Positions 37,079-48,400 of a stretch of DNA of 64,000 nt are shown in pieces. The stretch is taken from NCBI GenBank assembly GCA_036245805.1, contig BTRK01000004.1:38094907-38158906 (forward strand). Reading direction: 5' to 3'. Under the pieces are notes generated by a model, which saw only the letters and a list, made by a program, of their open reading frames with translations, was not told the origin of the DNA and did no database searches. Made by a program: the position numbers and the translations under genes. This stretch comes from Pristionchus mayeri (Eukaryota > Nematoda > Chromadorea > Rhabditida > Neodiplogasteridae). How positions within the stretch are numbered: position 1 is the stretch's first letter; every line of letters starts with the position of its first letter.

Positions 37079-37988
37079 ATGGGATGATGTATCGCGAAAC
37101 TTCGTCCGCCTCCAGATGTCGATACGCGCTGTGAATGTCAGATTGTCGATCAGCGGAAAGCCGTTTTCGATGCCATGGAGGCCTCCAAATTCATTCATGG
37201 CGAGCTTGTTTGTGAGTTTTCGTTTAATCTTTTTCGTGTTAGATTAATACAAACAATTCGGTCTACATTATCAAATCAGCGAGATCTTGCAGGCAACGAA
37301 ATTCTTAAATAAAGTACTATATTTGTACTACTCGAAATGCAACACTTGTTGTGATATGCGCATAACTGAAGAGAATATTACTGACCAGGAAAAACAAGTA
37401 ATAAGCAAGACGCTTTGCGTCTGTGAATATTTCGTTTCCAGAGAGTTCGCTCATTTTGGCCAATATTCGCTGAACAGTATATTTTACAGAACAGTATGCG
37501 GGATATACTTGAAAGGTATTTTCTCAAATTATTAATTTATCCATAAATCTAGCGAACTGCATTTCCCGGGATCATCGAGCATATGTATATGCAAAATTGT
37601 AGAATTATGTTGTCGGGAATGGTGATTTTCCGACTTGAATTGCTTCCCATATTTCATGAAATTGTAAACGATGACAATCTTACGGTGAGCAGTAGTGAAT
37701 ATTATACGATTAGATTATTCATTTGATTACAGAATTGTTCCTTAATCACCTTATCATGTTGGAGACGTGTTTCAAGCAAAGATTTTCGACAAGGCCATTC
37801 GAGAAATGGGTCCAGGTTTGCCACCAAATATGGTTGATATTAAATCAAATTTCATTTAGGGCCAGATGGGGTATTTACGATCTGGATTAGTTTCGGAACG
37901 TATCCAGAAAGAACATAAATGGTGGCAGGAAGACTATGCTGATTGGCAGGAATCTGATTCTGGGCTGGAATATGAACTCACGGATTAA
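37079..37988 (+). pseudogene. MGxC globin-like family, copy 1 (damaged)
   Basis: Exons 37079-37207, 37293-37397, 37442-37515, 37603-37684, 37733-37815 and 37860-37988 match those of the intact copy at 42300-44159. Codon 3 is TGA where copy 2 has TGC, directly after ATG GGA, and exon 5 is one base short (83 against 84 nt). The rest is well kept: ENITDQEK, FWPIFAEQY, LSGMVIFRLELLPIFHEI, and the family end YELTD. An SL-like acceptor (AATTTAG) precedes the ATG. Both lesions could be assembly errors. If real, the gene is dead unless translation starts downstream. Confidence 0.65.
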
Positions 37989-38518
37989 TCGATGATTATG
38001 ACGTCTGCATTACTGTACCGTGTACTACCTATTGTATGCTCTTTGAAAGAGGAGCCGAAAAATATATTAATGAGAACAAAATCCTTATTAATTAAGTTTT
38101 GAGTGAAATTTTGTGAAACGTCCTAGTTCCGAATGTCCTTATTCGATTTTGTTTTTTGAGATGTCTTATCACCGCATTTTGTCCGAATTCTGATCCTTTG
38201 AAAACCGCCACTCGTATATTTTGATTTTTCGATCATTTTAACACTATTTAAACTGAGATACACATCTTCATAATTTGCAGATATGGGATGCTGCATTGGA
38301 AAACGTCGTAGAGAAAGTCATAATCAACAAACTGTAGTGAATAGTCGGTGTAATTGTGAGGAGTTCGATCGAAGAAAGTTTATTTTCGAGGCACTCGATT
38401 TCATCCCCCCTGCTAACATGATGCAATGTGCAATTGTAAGCGGTTTCCTTATATGAAATATAAATTTAAGAGCGCGAAGAGTAGGTATTATTTTAATTGA
38501 CGAAAAATGCTTTAGTTA

Positions 38519-39731
38519 TTGGGGTGTCCAGAAAGTTCGTATAATTTTTTGTTTTTATTTTTTATTCAATGCTTTACAATTCTCAGTGACCAATGTATGC
38601 CCCCTTCTTTCTCACTACCTCCCTCCAGCGATTGGGCAGGGTCTCGATTCCTCTCTTCCAGAATTCACGAAAGCCCTCACAACTTCATCTCGATTCTTGA
38701 ACTTCTTTCCTTTGCAGAAGTCAGAGAGAGAGCGGAAGCAGTGGTAGTCGCATGGGGAGAGATCCGGGGAATACGGGGGATGGGGAATCCTCTCGATCTT
38801 CAGCTCGTCCATTTTCTTCTGGGTCATCTTCGCTCGATGTGGGCGAGCATTGTCCATCAGAAGATGAATTTTGCCCTGGTTCAGGAGTCTGGGAGGGACT
38901 CTGATCACGACATCTTCCAGTTGTTCAGAGAAGAGGTCGGCATTGATGCTGGTGCCAGGGGCGAGGATCTCCCAGTAGATGGGACCGAGCACTGAGAAGA
39001 AGAAGCAGAGGAGTTCCTTCTTTCCGTGCTCTTCCTTCTTCGGGACGGGCGTGGGCTTCTCATCTGCATCCACCCATTGCAGTCTCCTCACAGGGTTATC
39101 GTACGTGATCCACTTCTCATCTGTAGCGATGATGGAATTGACCCATCGAAGATTGGATCTACGATGGAGTAATTCCCGACAGACTTGAACACGATTTTTC
39201 AGCTGTTCGGGGGAGAGGTCATGGGGAATCACTTGTGGGAGTTTCGGCTTCTTCCCAGATCGATGGAGGATATCGGACACCGTTGATCTGGGAGTACCAG
39301 TATCCTTCTTCAACTCACGCACTCTGGCCATGGGCTTGCGCTTCAGTGTGCGGAGAACGAGAGGCTGATCGAGGGAGGGAGGGCGTCCAGAGCGGGGTTG
39401 ATCATCGAGACCAAACTCCCCTTTCTTGAAGCGGGAGAACCACTTATAGCAGAAGGGTATGGAGGGGGCGTCAGCTCCTTCCGACTGGGCCAGGGCAGAG
39501 TGGGCCTCCTTCACGGATCTGCCAAGAAGGTAGTAATGAAGTAAAACTGCTCGGAGGTAGAGATGGGAGTCACAAGAATCAATGTAGCAACTAGGAGACT
39601 GATTAAATCCTCTCACTACTCAACGTCAGAATGATGCAATACATTGTTGACAAACAGATTGCGCAATCACTGCATTTGATCGCGAACTTACTTTTTTCCG
39701 AAGCATTATACGAACTTTCCGGACACCCCAA
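38519..39731 (-). mobile_element. Mariner element (second family)
   Basis: Terminal repeats TTGGGGTGTCC...GGACACCCCAA are flanked by TA at 38517-38518 and 39732-39733. It is 1213 bp long, with transposase on the minus strand. It sits in intron 1 of globin-like copy 2 and is closely related to the element at 46744. Confidence 0.95.
38615..39616 (-). pseudogene. Mariner transposase, nearly intact
   Basis: An open frame of 333 codons carries the N-terminal HTH region (KWFSRFKKGEF, RSGRPPS) and the full DD34D catalytic set: DEKW, LLMDNARPH and SPDLSPCDYH, with 34 residues between the second and third Asp. There are two defects. The frame opens with GTG, because the ATG present in the sister copy (46905) is deleted. 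A deletion of about 25 bases near 38680 shifts the last part, so the conserved ending (FW..GI..L..RW...GAYI) is lost from the frame, though it is still readable in another. The product would cut and paste mariner DNA. Activity is doubtful. Confidence 0.85.
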
Positions 39732-40534
39732 TAGAAGAAAATCCCGAAAAGCGACACTTTTTATTAAATGATCCTCGTCCCTTTTTCTTACCAAATTAAT
39801 TTGTTTATATTTATTCTTATTTATGTGTGCACTCATATTATAATATTTCGTTAAGGTGAGACGTTTCTTTGGAGGCATATTTTCGTTGTGTAATACGAAA
39901 TGTAATGTTACTTGTGCTGATAGGAGGATATCTCCTGATAATATTAGTGAGGAGGAAAAGCAGGTACTGCAAAGAATAAATCGTACACTTATTTGTCGTA
40001 CACTTATTTATTTTCAGCGAATTTGTGTATTTTGGCCTTCATTCGTGCAACGGTTTCTCTCCCAACCGGTATTAGTAGGCTTACTGAAAGGTATATTTAA
40101 CAAGCATATGTATTATACGAAAACACTTTTCAGTTCAATTTTATCTGGAATGGTTATTTTCCGTATTGAGCTGCTTCCAATTTTCCATGAAATTGTCAAC
40201 GATGATGTTATGTTGGTCTGTATTCTAGAAATATATCACGATGCATCACTACCATAAAGATGCTAAACATTTTTCAGGCTCGTTTTCTAAAACGTTTACT
40301 TATTTGGGAGACAACATTGAAGCGCCAGTTTTCCATCAGACCCTATGACAAATGGACGCAGGTTTGTCTGGACTACGTCTCATCTAATCAAACTGAATTC
40401 AGATTGAGATTTTCGTCACGAAGAAGTACGATTACGTTTCGGAGCATTTCAAGAAGGAGCACAAGTGGTATCGAGATGATTACGTTGATTGGGAAGAACC
40501 GGACGTGAACGAAGAATATGCTCTCACGGACTAA

Positions 40535-41159
40535 TTAAATAAAATAATTATCGTTTAATTATAATGAAAATTGTTATCATTTAGTTATCATAATTGCACC
40601 TATTTGGAACGTGTTTTCGTACCTTATCTTACACATTTGATTGCGATCACTTGATTAACTCAATCAGCATTAAGGCAAAAACGCTTGCTTTTATTGAAGT
40701 TTTAGTAACATTTTTTGAGAACTGAGAAGGCACTAAAAGGAACTGAGAATTAAGAATGATTGAAAAATACATACACATTTACCTCTATTCAATATTAGAA
40801 AAATAAAAAAGTGCTAGAGGCTGTGAAGTACCTCCTGAGAGATATTTCCTCCAGTTGGAAACCAGGAATGTTGCAAATATTGGGTCGTTATTCAAAAGAA
40901 TGCACGTAAGAGCCCTAACATTGTACAAATTATGCCCGCATCTGACCGAGAACAGTGATCACGTTCGTCATGCCAGTGATGATTCATGTCTAAGGAAGTC
41001 GTCTCGGAGTGAAGTGATAAGCCGAAAGCTAGTGATACAATCCATTTCACTTCGAGAGTGGCTACATTTCATTGTTATTTACACAATTCTATCAGTTTTA
41101 TTCCGAATTTGTGTAGATTCATTCAATTTTATCAAGTTCCAATAATTTAAGTCATTTGA
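40535..41159. other. Intergenic, no gene seen
   Basis: A 96-codon frame at 40855-41145 has no splice or family support. Otherwise AT-rich. Confidence 0.4.
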
Positions 41160-41924
41160 ATGGATTTTGGAGACCGTGATTTTGGATTTTGGAGATTCGA
41201 AATAAATCGAAACCGAAAATATACCCTCCCTCGAGAACTCTTGTGGAAGATCTTTGATGAAATTCCGGAAACAATTTTGTCAGTTTGACTGGTAATTTTT
41301 CTCTTTATTCTTCCCCAATTTTTTTTTTCTCCCGGAGCTCTTCCTTACACACTCTTATCATGCAGCAGCTGCTGAACACTGTACAATAGCCGCAAATCAT
41401 TACTTCTTTTAGAATTAACATTAATATTTTCGACTACTAAATGATGATCTTATTTCCAGAGGCATGTCTTCTTCAGCTGTCGAGCCTTGTTCGATCCATT
41501 TTCATAAGCCAGTTATTTTTGGATCGCCGGGAGGAAGATACGTCTTGCTTATTTAGAAAAACATTCGTCACGGGGCTCCTCTCTTTGTTGAAATGCTCTC
41601 TCGTAAATGCGATCGGCTGAGCATTGTAAATCGATATCAAAGATATCTGACGAAAACCAGCGCCGATATCATAAGAGAGGTGATCATTTCACTTTAATTC
41701 ATCTGATTTTGATCTCGGTTCAGACCAAATATTCAACCATATCCTAATTCCAACTTTTTATGCAAAAATACAATATGCTCACTATCATTTCATCCAGTGG
41801 ACTATTTGACGCGCTTCCGAAACTCGGCAAAAATATATTCTTTGAATCGTCTTGCGCTTCTTGTGGTCGCATCGATTTCGTCGAGAACGAACATCGAGTA
41901 TATGGTGATCAAATTTTGAAATAA
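41160..41924 (+). pseudogene. F-box protein C relic
   Basis: Three exons match F-box A/B. Exon 41160-41291 reads TLPRELLWKIFDEIPE, but the family Arg codon before the splice is TGA (41286-41288). Exon 41460-41679 (LSSLVRS ... HGAPLFVEM) has a one-base frame change near 41572. Exon 41798-41924 (LPKLGKNIFFES) ends in TAA. The leucine-rich middle exons are absent. It is on the opposite strand from A and B, and clearly dead. Confidence 0.75.
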
Positions 41925-41961
41925 ATGAATAATTGTATACTTTTAGTTAAACTCCACGGAT

Positions 41962-42109
41962 TTACCACATCTTTTTGCGAGAAACACGTATCGAGAATCG
42001 ACGAGGATTGATCCAGCTTCTCCTTTACAATACAATACAGACGTTCAGCATCGAGCATTTGCTCGTTAAGGGTTCGTGTTCTCACAGGATCGCGGAAGAT
42101 ACGTGACAT
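41962..42109 (-). other. Possible first exon of an unknown gene
   Basis: ATG-initiated frame MSRIFRDPVRTRTLNEQ... ending at a good donor (GTAAATCC). No matching downstream exon is evident, because the F-box relic lies there on the other strand. Not recognised. Confidence 0.25.
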
Positions 42110-42299
42110 TGGATATATTTGTGTCTAGGAATTGGTTGATCGCCTTTGTTATTTAGTTATCCGTACTATTTTAGCGGAATTATTACAACAATCTTTATAT
42201 TTGTGGAAAATATGATATAATTTACTGAATTAAGTGTGAAAATTTTTAAAAATATCAGATTGATATTGCAAATAACAAAGATATTGTGACGTAGTGCTC

Positions 42300-44159
42300 T
42301 CAATCCGTGAGCGCATATTCATCTTCGACTTGTGGGCCCTCCCAACATACGTACCCTTCACAACACCACTTGTGCTCATCTTTCATTCGCTTGTGAATGA
42401 ATCGGGGTGGAAAATAGTTCACTGACTGAATAATGAATGACCGATTTTTTATATTAATGTTAAAAATTTCAATAAAAATACCCACCTGGACAAACTTGTC
42501 ATAAGGCCGCTGAGATATTCTCCACTTTAGAAAATCTTCCCACAATCGCAAATGATAAAGAAATTGAGTCTGAAAATTGCGAATTAGCCTTGATTAAAAA
42601 TTAACGCACCATTATTACGTCATCACCAGAAATTTCGAAGAAAATAGGGGACAGCTCAATGCGACAAATAACGAGTCCAGAAAGGATAATTCTGAACGAT
42701 TTTCAATTTATCCCAGTAATTGGGCTGATTGTAAAATTATAGAATATTTACCTTTCTTTCTCTTCATGAATCAAAGTAGGTAGCAAAATAAACAATTGAG
42801 CATACGCCGGCCAGAGATCCCGAATACTCTGCAATCCCAGTTACTATAGTGCTTTATCGGATCTGTACCAATATGAGGGTCCCAATATTTCTGTACCAAT
42901 ATAAGGGTCCCAAGGTCTTCTGTACCAATATAAGGGTCCCAAAAATTTCTGTACCAGTATAAGGGTCCCAAATAAAATGTCGCCTTCAATAAGTAATATT
43001 GCGTCATAACTGTGCAATATCGTGATTCAGATGTATGTAAAGGAAATCAAGCTACGTATTTACATTCCTTTAGTAACTCGGCTCAAACTCCTCCTAGAAG
43101 GCTAGGTACTAAAACTCCTCCTAGAAGGCTAGGTTGACTAGGCTTTTGAGCCAGCTGGGCGAACATTTCCCAATTTTGATATTTCATGACTTTCTTGTAT
43201 CTAGGCAAACAAATGTCTCGTACACCACTGTTGTTAGCAAAGAGTGGCCACAAACATGGTCTTGTAGGTTGAGTTTGAGCCGATTTGCTAATGGAACAGA
43301 AATCTTAGAGCTTCTCTCACACAGTTCTCAAACACGGTGTTGCATAGTTCTGATGCAATATTACATATTGATATCAGCAATTTGAATTTTGTTTGGGACC
43401 CTCACCTTACTTTGGGACCCTTATACTGGTACATAAATTTTTAGGACCCTTATATTGGTACAGCTTCCTTTGGGACCCTTATATTGGTACAGAATCCACC
43501 TTGGGACCCTTATATTGGTACAGAGCCGCTTTATCTGATTCCAACTTTATGTCTTCAACGTTGTTTTACTCTATCCTACCTCCTTTTCAATATCTGATAT
43601 ATTTTCAGAAGAAAATCGTTTATCCGAGCAGATATCGTTGCATTTGGAGTTGTATAGACAGAATAATTCTTCAAAGACTCGGTGCGCCTGAGAATAAAAA
43701 AGGTAAACAATGAGATAGCGCCACCACTCGAAGGCATTTTCGAGTCGTGAAGATACGGCAACGCCAAAGTGTGCAGCATTTCATCGATCCCAGGCTTAGA
43801 AATCATTTTTCGATTTCTCTAACTATCAATGGGGCACGGCATATCGATATATTTTATATAGCCCGTGGTGCCCGAAGTATCCAAAGTGGCGAAGTTCGAG
43901 CTTGATGATTGTAAACTCGAAGTATGCGTATCTCACATTTCCCATTATTAAAAAGAATGTGCTGACTTTTTAATTGAATTTTGAAAATTTTACAAAACGA
44001 TGGCAAAAGGCAATGTATTACCTTCATCGGAGGGTCTAAAGACTCCACAGTATTTCGAATCGCTGTAAACACTTTCGCTCTCTGATCGTATTCACTACAC
44101 TCGCACAAAGAATAGTCGATTTTGGGGCGTAGAGGGCGCTTGCCGAGGCAGGATCCCAT
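42300..44159 (-). CDS. MGxC globin-like protein, intact copy
   Basis: Exons: 44159-44022, 43687-43580, 42828-42752, 42691-42610, 42569-42486 and 42425-42300, total 615 nt in frame, 204 aa. It starts MGSCLGKRPLRPK, predicting N-myristoylation at Gly2, palmitoylation at Cys4 and a basic membrane patch. A Cys-containing segment (YNSKCNDICSDKR) follows, then ENISDIEKESIRDLWPAY, LSGLVICRIELSPIFFEI and FLYHLRLWEDFL. The order EK..IR..WP, then R.E..PIF (possible CD1 Phe), then F..H (possible E7) resembles the A to E helices of nematode globins, many of which are acylated. No clear proximal His is seen, so haem binding is uncertain. It ends EYALTD, shared by all three copies. A SL-like acceptor (ATAGCAG) abuts the ATG. 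Intron 2 is filled by palindrome I. The globin relationship is inference. Confidence 0.75.
42840..43530. repeat. Palindrome I with tandem-repeat arms
   Basis: Four imperfect copies of a unit of about 30 bp containing GGGACCCTTATATTGGTACA lie in the right arm (about 43395-43525). Four inverted copies lie in the left arm (about 42870-42972). The middle has a direct repeat ACTCCTCCTAGAAGGCTAGG (about 43087-43136). It sits in intron 2 of the intact globin-like gene. Confidence 0.85.
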
Positions 44160-45465
44160 CTGCTATCATAAGTATCTAATACTACATAACAATTGCACAC
44201 GGACCACAACAATATTTACTGAAACAGGAAAATCAGGAGAGCGCTTGAGCTATATGCAATTACTGCATACATAATATACAAACTTCACATTCACAACAAC
44301 GTAAGTTGCTTTGAAAGCCATAGAAAATAGTATATGACATCGCGTTAGACGCGTTCTTACCGTTAGCGTGGCACACTACCGAGGCGGGAAAAGATGCACG
44401 ACTTATGCATGCTTGATGCACATAACTTTTGGTATTTGTTACGGTTAAGACGACAGTGAATGAGTACATTGTTTTACACCAATTGTCATTGTATGATGAT
44501 ATTGACATTTTTATCGGGTAATGGTGAAAATTGATCACATCTAACTCTGAAAACAGAAATGTAATTATCAAATGTTGAGAATATTGTAATCAGCATAATA
44601 TGATGTTATGAATAATATCATCGCATAATATCATAATATGATAGAACAAATGCAATCCCAACCTTCCACCCACCGTCGCTGCACTATTCCACACCTCAAA
44701 CTCTCCTTTCTCTCCTCCATCTTCTCCCTCCCCTGTTTGGAATGTTCTCGCTCCTGTCCCTCTCTCCCTATCAGACCGTCTAGCAGTCTCTCATACATTC
44801 ACACTGCCTCGCCACTCCGTTGACACCGATTTGTATGTATCTGATCGTGTTTCTGAACTCTATTTCGAACCCACTTCCGATTCATACTGATGATATGTAG
44901 TAAGATGTGCTTCATTTCAACTTCTCATGAGTCTTCCCGAAGACTACACCAGTTAATTAGTTAAGCAACCCATTCTCCCTTTCTCTCCGCTCTCTCGGCT
45001 GTTATCACATTATCTTGTCTTTTTTTTCACGCGCGCTCTTTCCCTTCCACCGCTTCGCGTTAAAATGACTTACATTTCAATCATTTGCAAATTCGAATGC
45101 TGAACGACATTTTTGAAGAAAGTTGATATGGATTAATGCACTGATTAGCGTGATAAATATCATGTCTCTTTTCACTGCGTTCTGTCGCCTTTTTACACAT
45201 TTTCGTCCTCTACTCCTCTCTCTTTCTCCTATATTGCTCTCTTTTTTTGTAATATCACTTTTCCCTCACTCCCTTTTTTTTGTCCTGTTCACTGCCTCCT
45301 AGGAATTCAAATTCCCTACTGAATATACTTTGTCCGCGTCGCAAATTTGCGCGCGTGTTATTGCATTATTTTGATGTTTTGGAGATTTGTCGATGTTATT
45401 CTTTTCTGTATCTTACAAATGCAAATGTTAAAAAAAGTCTCGAAAGATATGATGATTTTCAGAAA
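44160..45465. other. Intergenic with pyrimidine-rich tracts
   Basis: The plus strand is strongly C/T-biased at 44650-44820 and 44980-45300. Near 44580-44640 is an AT-rich inverted repeat around CATAATATGATG. This is the 5' flank shared by two divergent genes, so promoters are expected here. No defined element is recognised. Confidence 0.4.
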
Positions 45466-48400
45466 ATGGCGACGATTACTTCGTCCACTTTTCGAAGTAG
45501 ACTCAACCTCAGTTCGTACGACGACGGCCGTTATCTTCTCTCAGGTATCAAGGGCAATAGGTCGGATGAGAACTATGACATCATGCGACATTTAATAGAT
45601 CAAAGGCGGTATGACGTCAGAGTTCTGACATAGTGTAGTACCTATGGAACATTTCCCAGTAATAACCATTCTTTCTCTAGCTAATGGCTCATTTCTTGAG
45701 CTGTACGAAACGGAACAATTCATGAATAATGAATTCAATTCCAAGGAATATCGAGCGATTAGAACTCGCGTGTTCGAGGTAGGTCAGATGCTGAAAATCA
45801 ACATTCAAGAAGGGGTAACACGAATGCATGTTATGGAGAGTGCATGAGATTAGTTTGAGATACATCGGTTTCAGTTAGGATGTTAGTTTCAAGCTCGTCC
45901 AACAAATTTTTCGTGTTACTCCTTCTTTAACCACTTCGTTCTTTTCAGAATTGCGAAGTTCATCGATACGCAGTGTTTCAAGAATCAGGTCAGTATCCAG
46001 TTAAATGGTAAGAAAATTTTGAAACCCTCAATTTTAGGGCACATTCTAGCCATGACTGCCGGCTACAATTTCAACAGAAAAGCAGTGATGATCCGCTTTT
46101 GCATAAGAATCGGACAATCTCTGAGTCAGACATATAATTTTAAATTGCCGAAATGCAGTGTTTTGGGGTTATTTGTCAGACTAATTTCGAAAGGCATAAT
46201 ATTTTCGCTCCGAAAGCGGTCTATGCCAAATATCCTCAGAATTGCCGCATTGTTCCGCGTCTGGCTCATGATTTCATTAAAATTGTCAAGATTACATTGT
46301 CGCCTTACAGCTTTCTTCTTCCCGATCGCTACAAGCGGTCTATGGGAATGACTCCACTGTTTGTCGATGCGACCTCATCCTACTCAATGGTCTTCTCTCT
46401 TCACGGTCGATCAAGAAACGGGGTGATAATTCATCTCAAGCGGGAAGGAAAGAGGGAATGGAAATGCAGGGCGTTGCAGGTAATAACGGTGCAACATACT
46501 AAAACAAGTAAGCAAATAAACAAAGACATGATGTGCTAACTGAATAAATTCAAATAAGTTGTGAATTTACAATCATTTCAATTAAGTTTGATGAGAAAAG
46601 TAAATATACAATATCTACATATTATTGATTATAATCAGGGAGCAGACGATCAAGAGATTTTGATAATGATTCCTGATACGGAAATAGCTGTGACTGCCGG
46701 AACGCGCTGGACGAGATTTTTCTCCTTGAGGTAAATCTTTCTATTAGGGTGTCCGGAAAGTTCGTTCATGCCTTTGTAAAAACTCAGTTTGTGATCGAAT
46801 TTCGCAATCACGCAATGTTATTTGTCAACAAAGTATTGCATCATCCTGACGCTAAGTGGTGAGAGGATTGAATCAATCGCTTAGTTTCTACATCGATTTT
46901 CGTGATGGAGACTCACCTTTACCTCCGCGCAGTCTTGCTACATTATCACCGCCTTGGCCAGTCGGTGAGACAGGCCCATTCAGCCCTTGCCCAATCTGAA
47001 GGTGACGATGCCCCCTCCCTTCGTTTCTGACAGAAGTGGTTCTCTCGCTTCAAGAACGGAGACTATAGTCTCGAAGATCATCCCCGTTCTGGACGCCCTC
47101 CGACCCTAGATCAGTCTCTTGTCCTCAGCATTCTGAAGAGGAAGCCCAAAGCCAGCGTGCGCGATTTGAAGAGAGAGACTGGCACTCCTAAATCGACGGT
47201 GTCGGATATCCTTCATCGAGTGGGAAAGAAGCCCAAGCTCCCACAAGTGGTTCCCCATGATCTCTCTCCGGCACAACTGAAAAACCGTGTCGAGATCTGT
47301 CATGAATTGCTCCATCGCAGATCAAATCTTGGATGGGTTAATTCAATTGTCGCCGCAGATGAGAAGTGGATCGCCTACGATAACCCTGGGAGGAAACTGC
47401 AGTGGGTCGATGCGGATAAGAAGCCCAAGCCAGTCCCGAAGAAGGAAGAGCATGGAAAGAAGGAACTCCTCTGCTTTTATTTCTCCGTGCTCGGTCCGAT
47501 CTACTGGGAGATCCTGTCCCCTGGCACCAACATCGCTGCCGACCTATTCTCCGACCAACTGGAAGAAGTCGCCCATAGAACCCCTCCCAGTCTCGTGAGC
47601 GATGGCAACATCCTTCTTTTGATGGACAATGCTCGCCCTCATCGCGCGAAATTGACTCAGAAGAAAATGGACGAGCTGGATATCGAGAGGGTTCCCCACC
47701 CACCGTATTCTCCGGACCTCTCTCCTTGTGACTTCCACTGTTTCCGCTCTCTCTCTGACTTCTGCAAGGGGAAGAAGTTCAAAAATCGAGATCAAGTTGT
47801 GAGGGCTTTCGTGGAATGGATGATCTCGAGGACTCCCGATTTCTGGGACAGAGGAATCGCTACTCTGTCCGATCGCTGGAAGGAAGTGAGGGGAAACATG
47901 GGAGCATACATTGATCACTGAGAATTGTAAAGTATTGAATAAAAAATAAAAACAAAAAATGAACGAACTTTCCGGACACCCTAATATCTCTCTAACTACC
48001 ACTACAAATTCTAAGGAAATCGGTTCTGATTTTGAAAATGACATAGATAGCTTTGCCAGATTTCCGAGAGTATATTACAATAAACCTAATTTCAGTGAAA
48101 ATCAGAACAACTTTGACAATAAGGAATTGGCCATTATGTGAGTTATTTGTATATTTTGCCAACCTTGAACAATATTTATTGTTCAAGCCAAAAACGAGGA
48201 ATGAAGTCCACGGCGCCGTGTCTCAATTATTCGACGCTGGACGGTGTCGTGTACTCGTATGTATTCGCAGAGAGGGTGTGTCCTGAAGCCCGAGTTATCA
48301 TAACGCATACATTCAGGAATTTACCCTTTGGAATATTGAGAACAATAAGATCACCTATTTGAGGACTTTCGGTTCGTAGTTTTAATTCGTAAAAATATGA

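Larger units (their letters stand above)
38283..40534 (+). pseudogene. MGxC globin-like family, copy 2 (frameshift, mariner in intron 1)
   Basis: Exons: 38283-38435 (MGCCIGKRRRE...), 39856-39963, 40018-40090, 40134-40215, 40278-40361 and 40403-40534. The N-terminus has a textbook myristoylation and palmitoylation signal followed by a basic patch, so the ancestral product was probably membrane-attached. Exon 3 is 73 nt, one base short of copy 1, so exon 4 is read out of frame and ends early. The total of 632 nt is not a multiple of three. The downstream exons remain near-perfect (LSGMVIFRIELLPIFHEI; EEYALTD), so the damage is young or is a sequencing error. A complete mariner fills intron 1. 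Confidence 0.65.

Noticed and set aside
42870..43525. A CRISPR-like array from regularly spaced repeats
   Set aside because: Units are near-contiguous tandem repeats in mirrored arms, in a eukaryotic gene intron, without spacers.
47338..48044. Minus-strand frames of 121 and 166 codons over the mariner at 46744
   Set aside because: Antisense shadows of the transposase.
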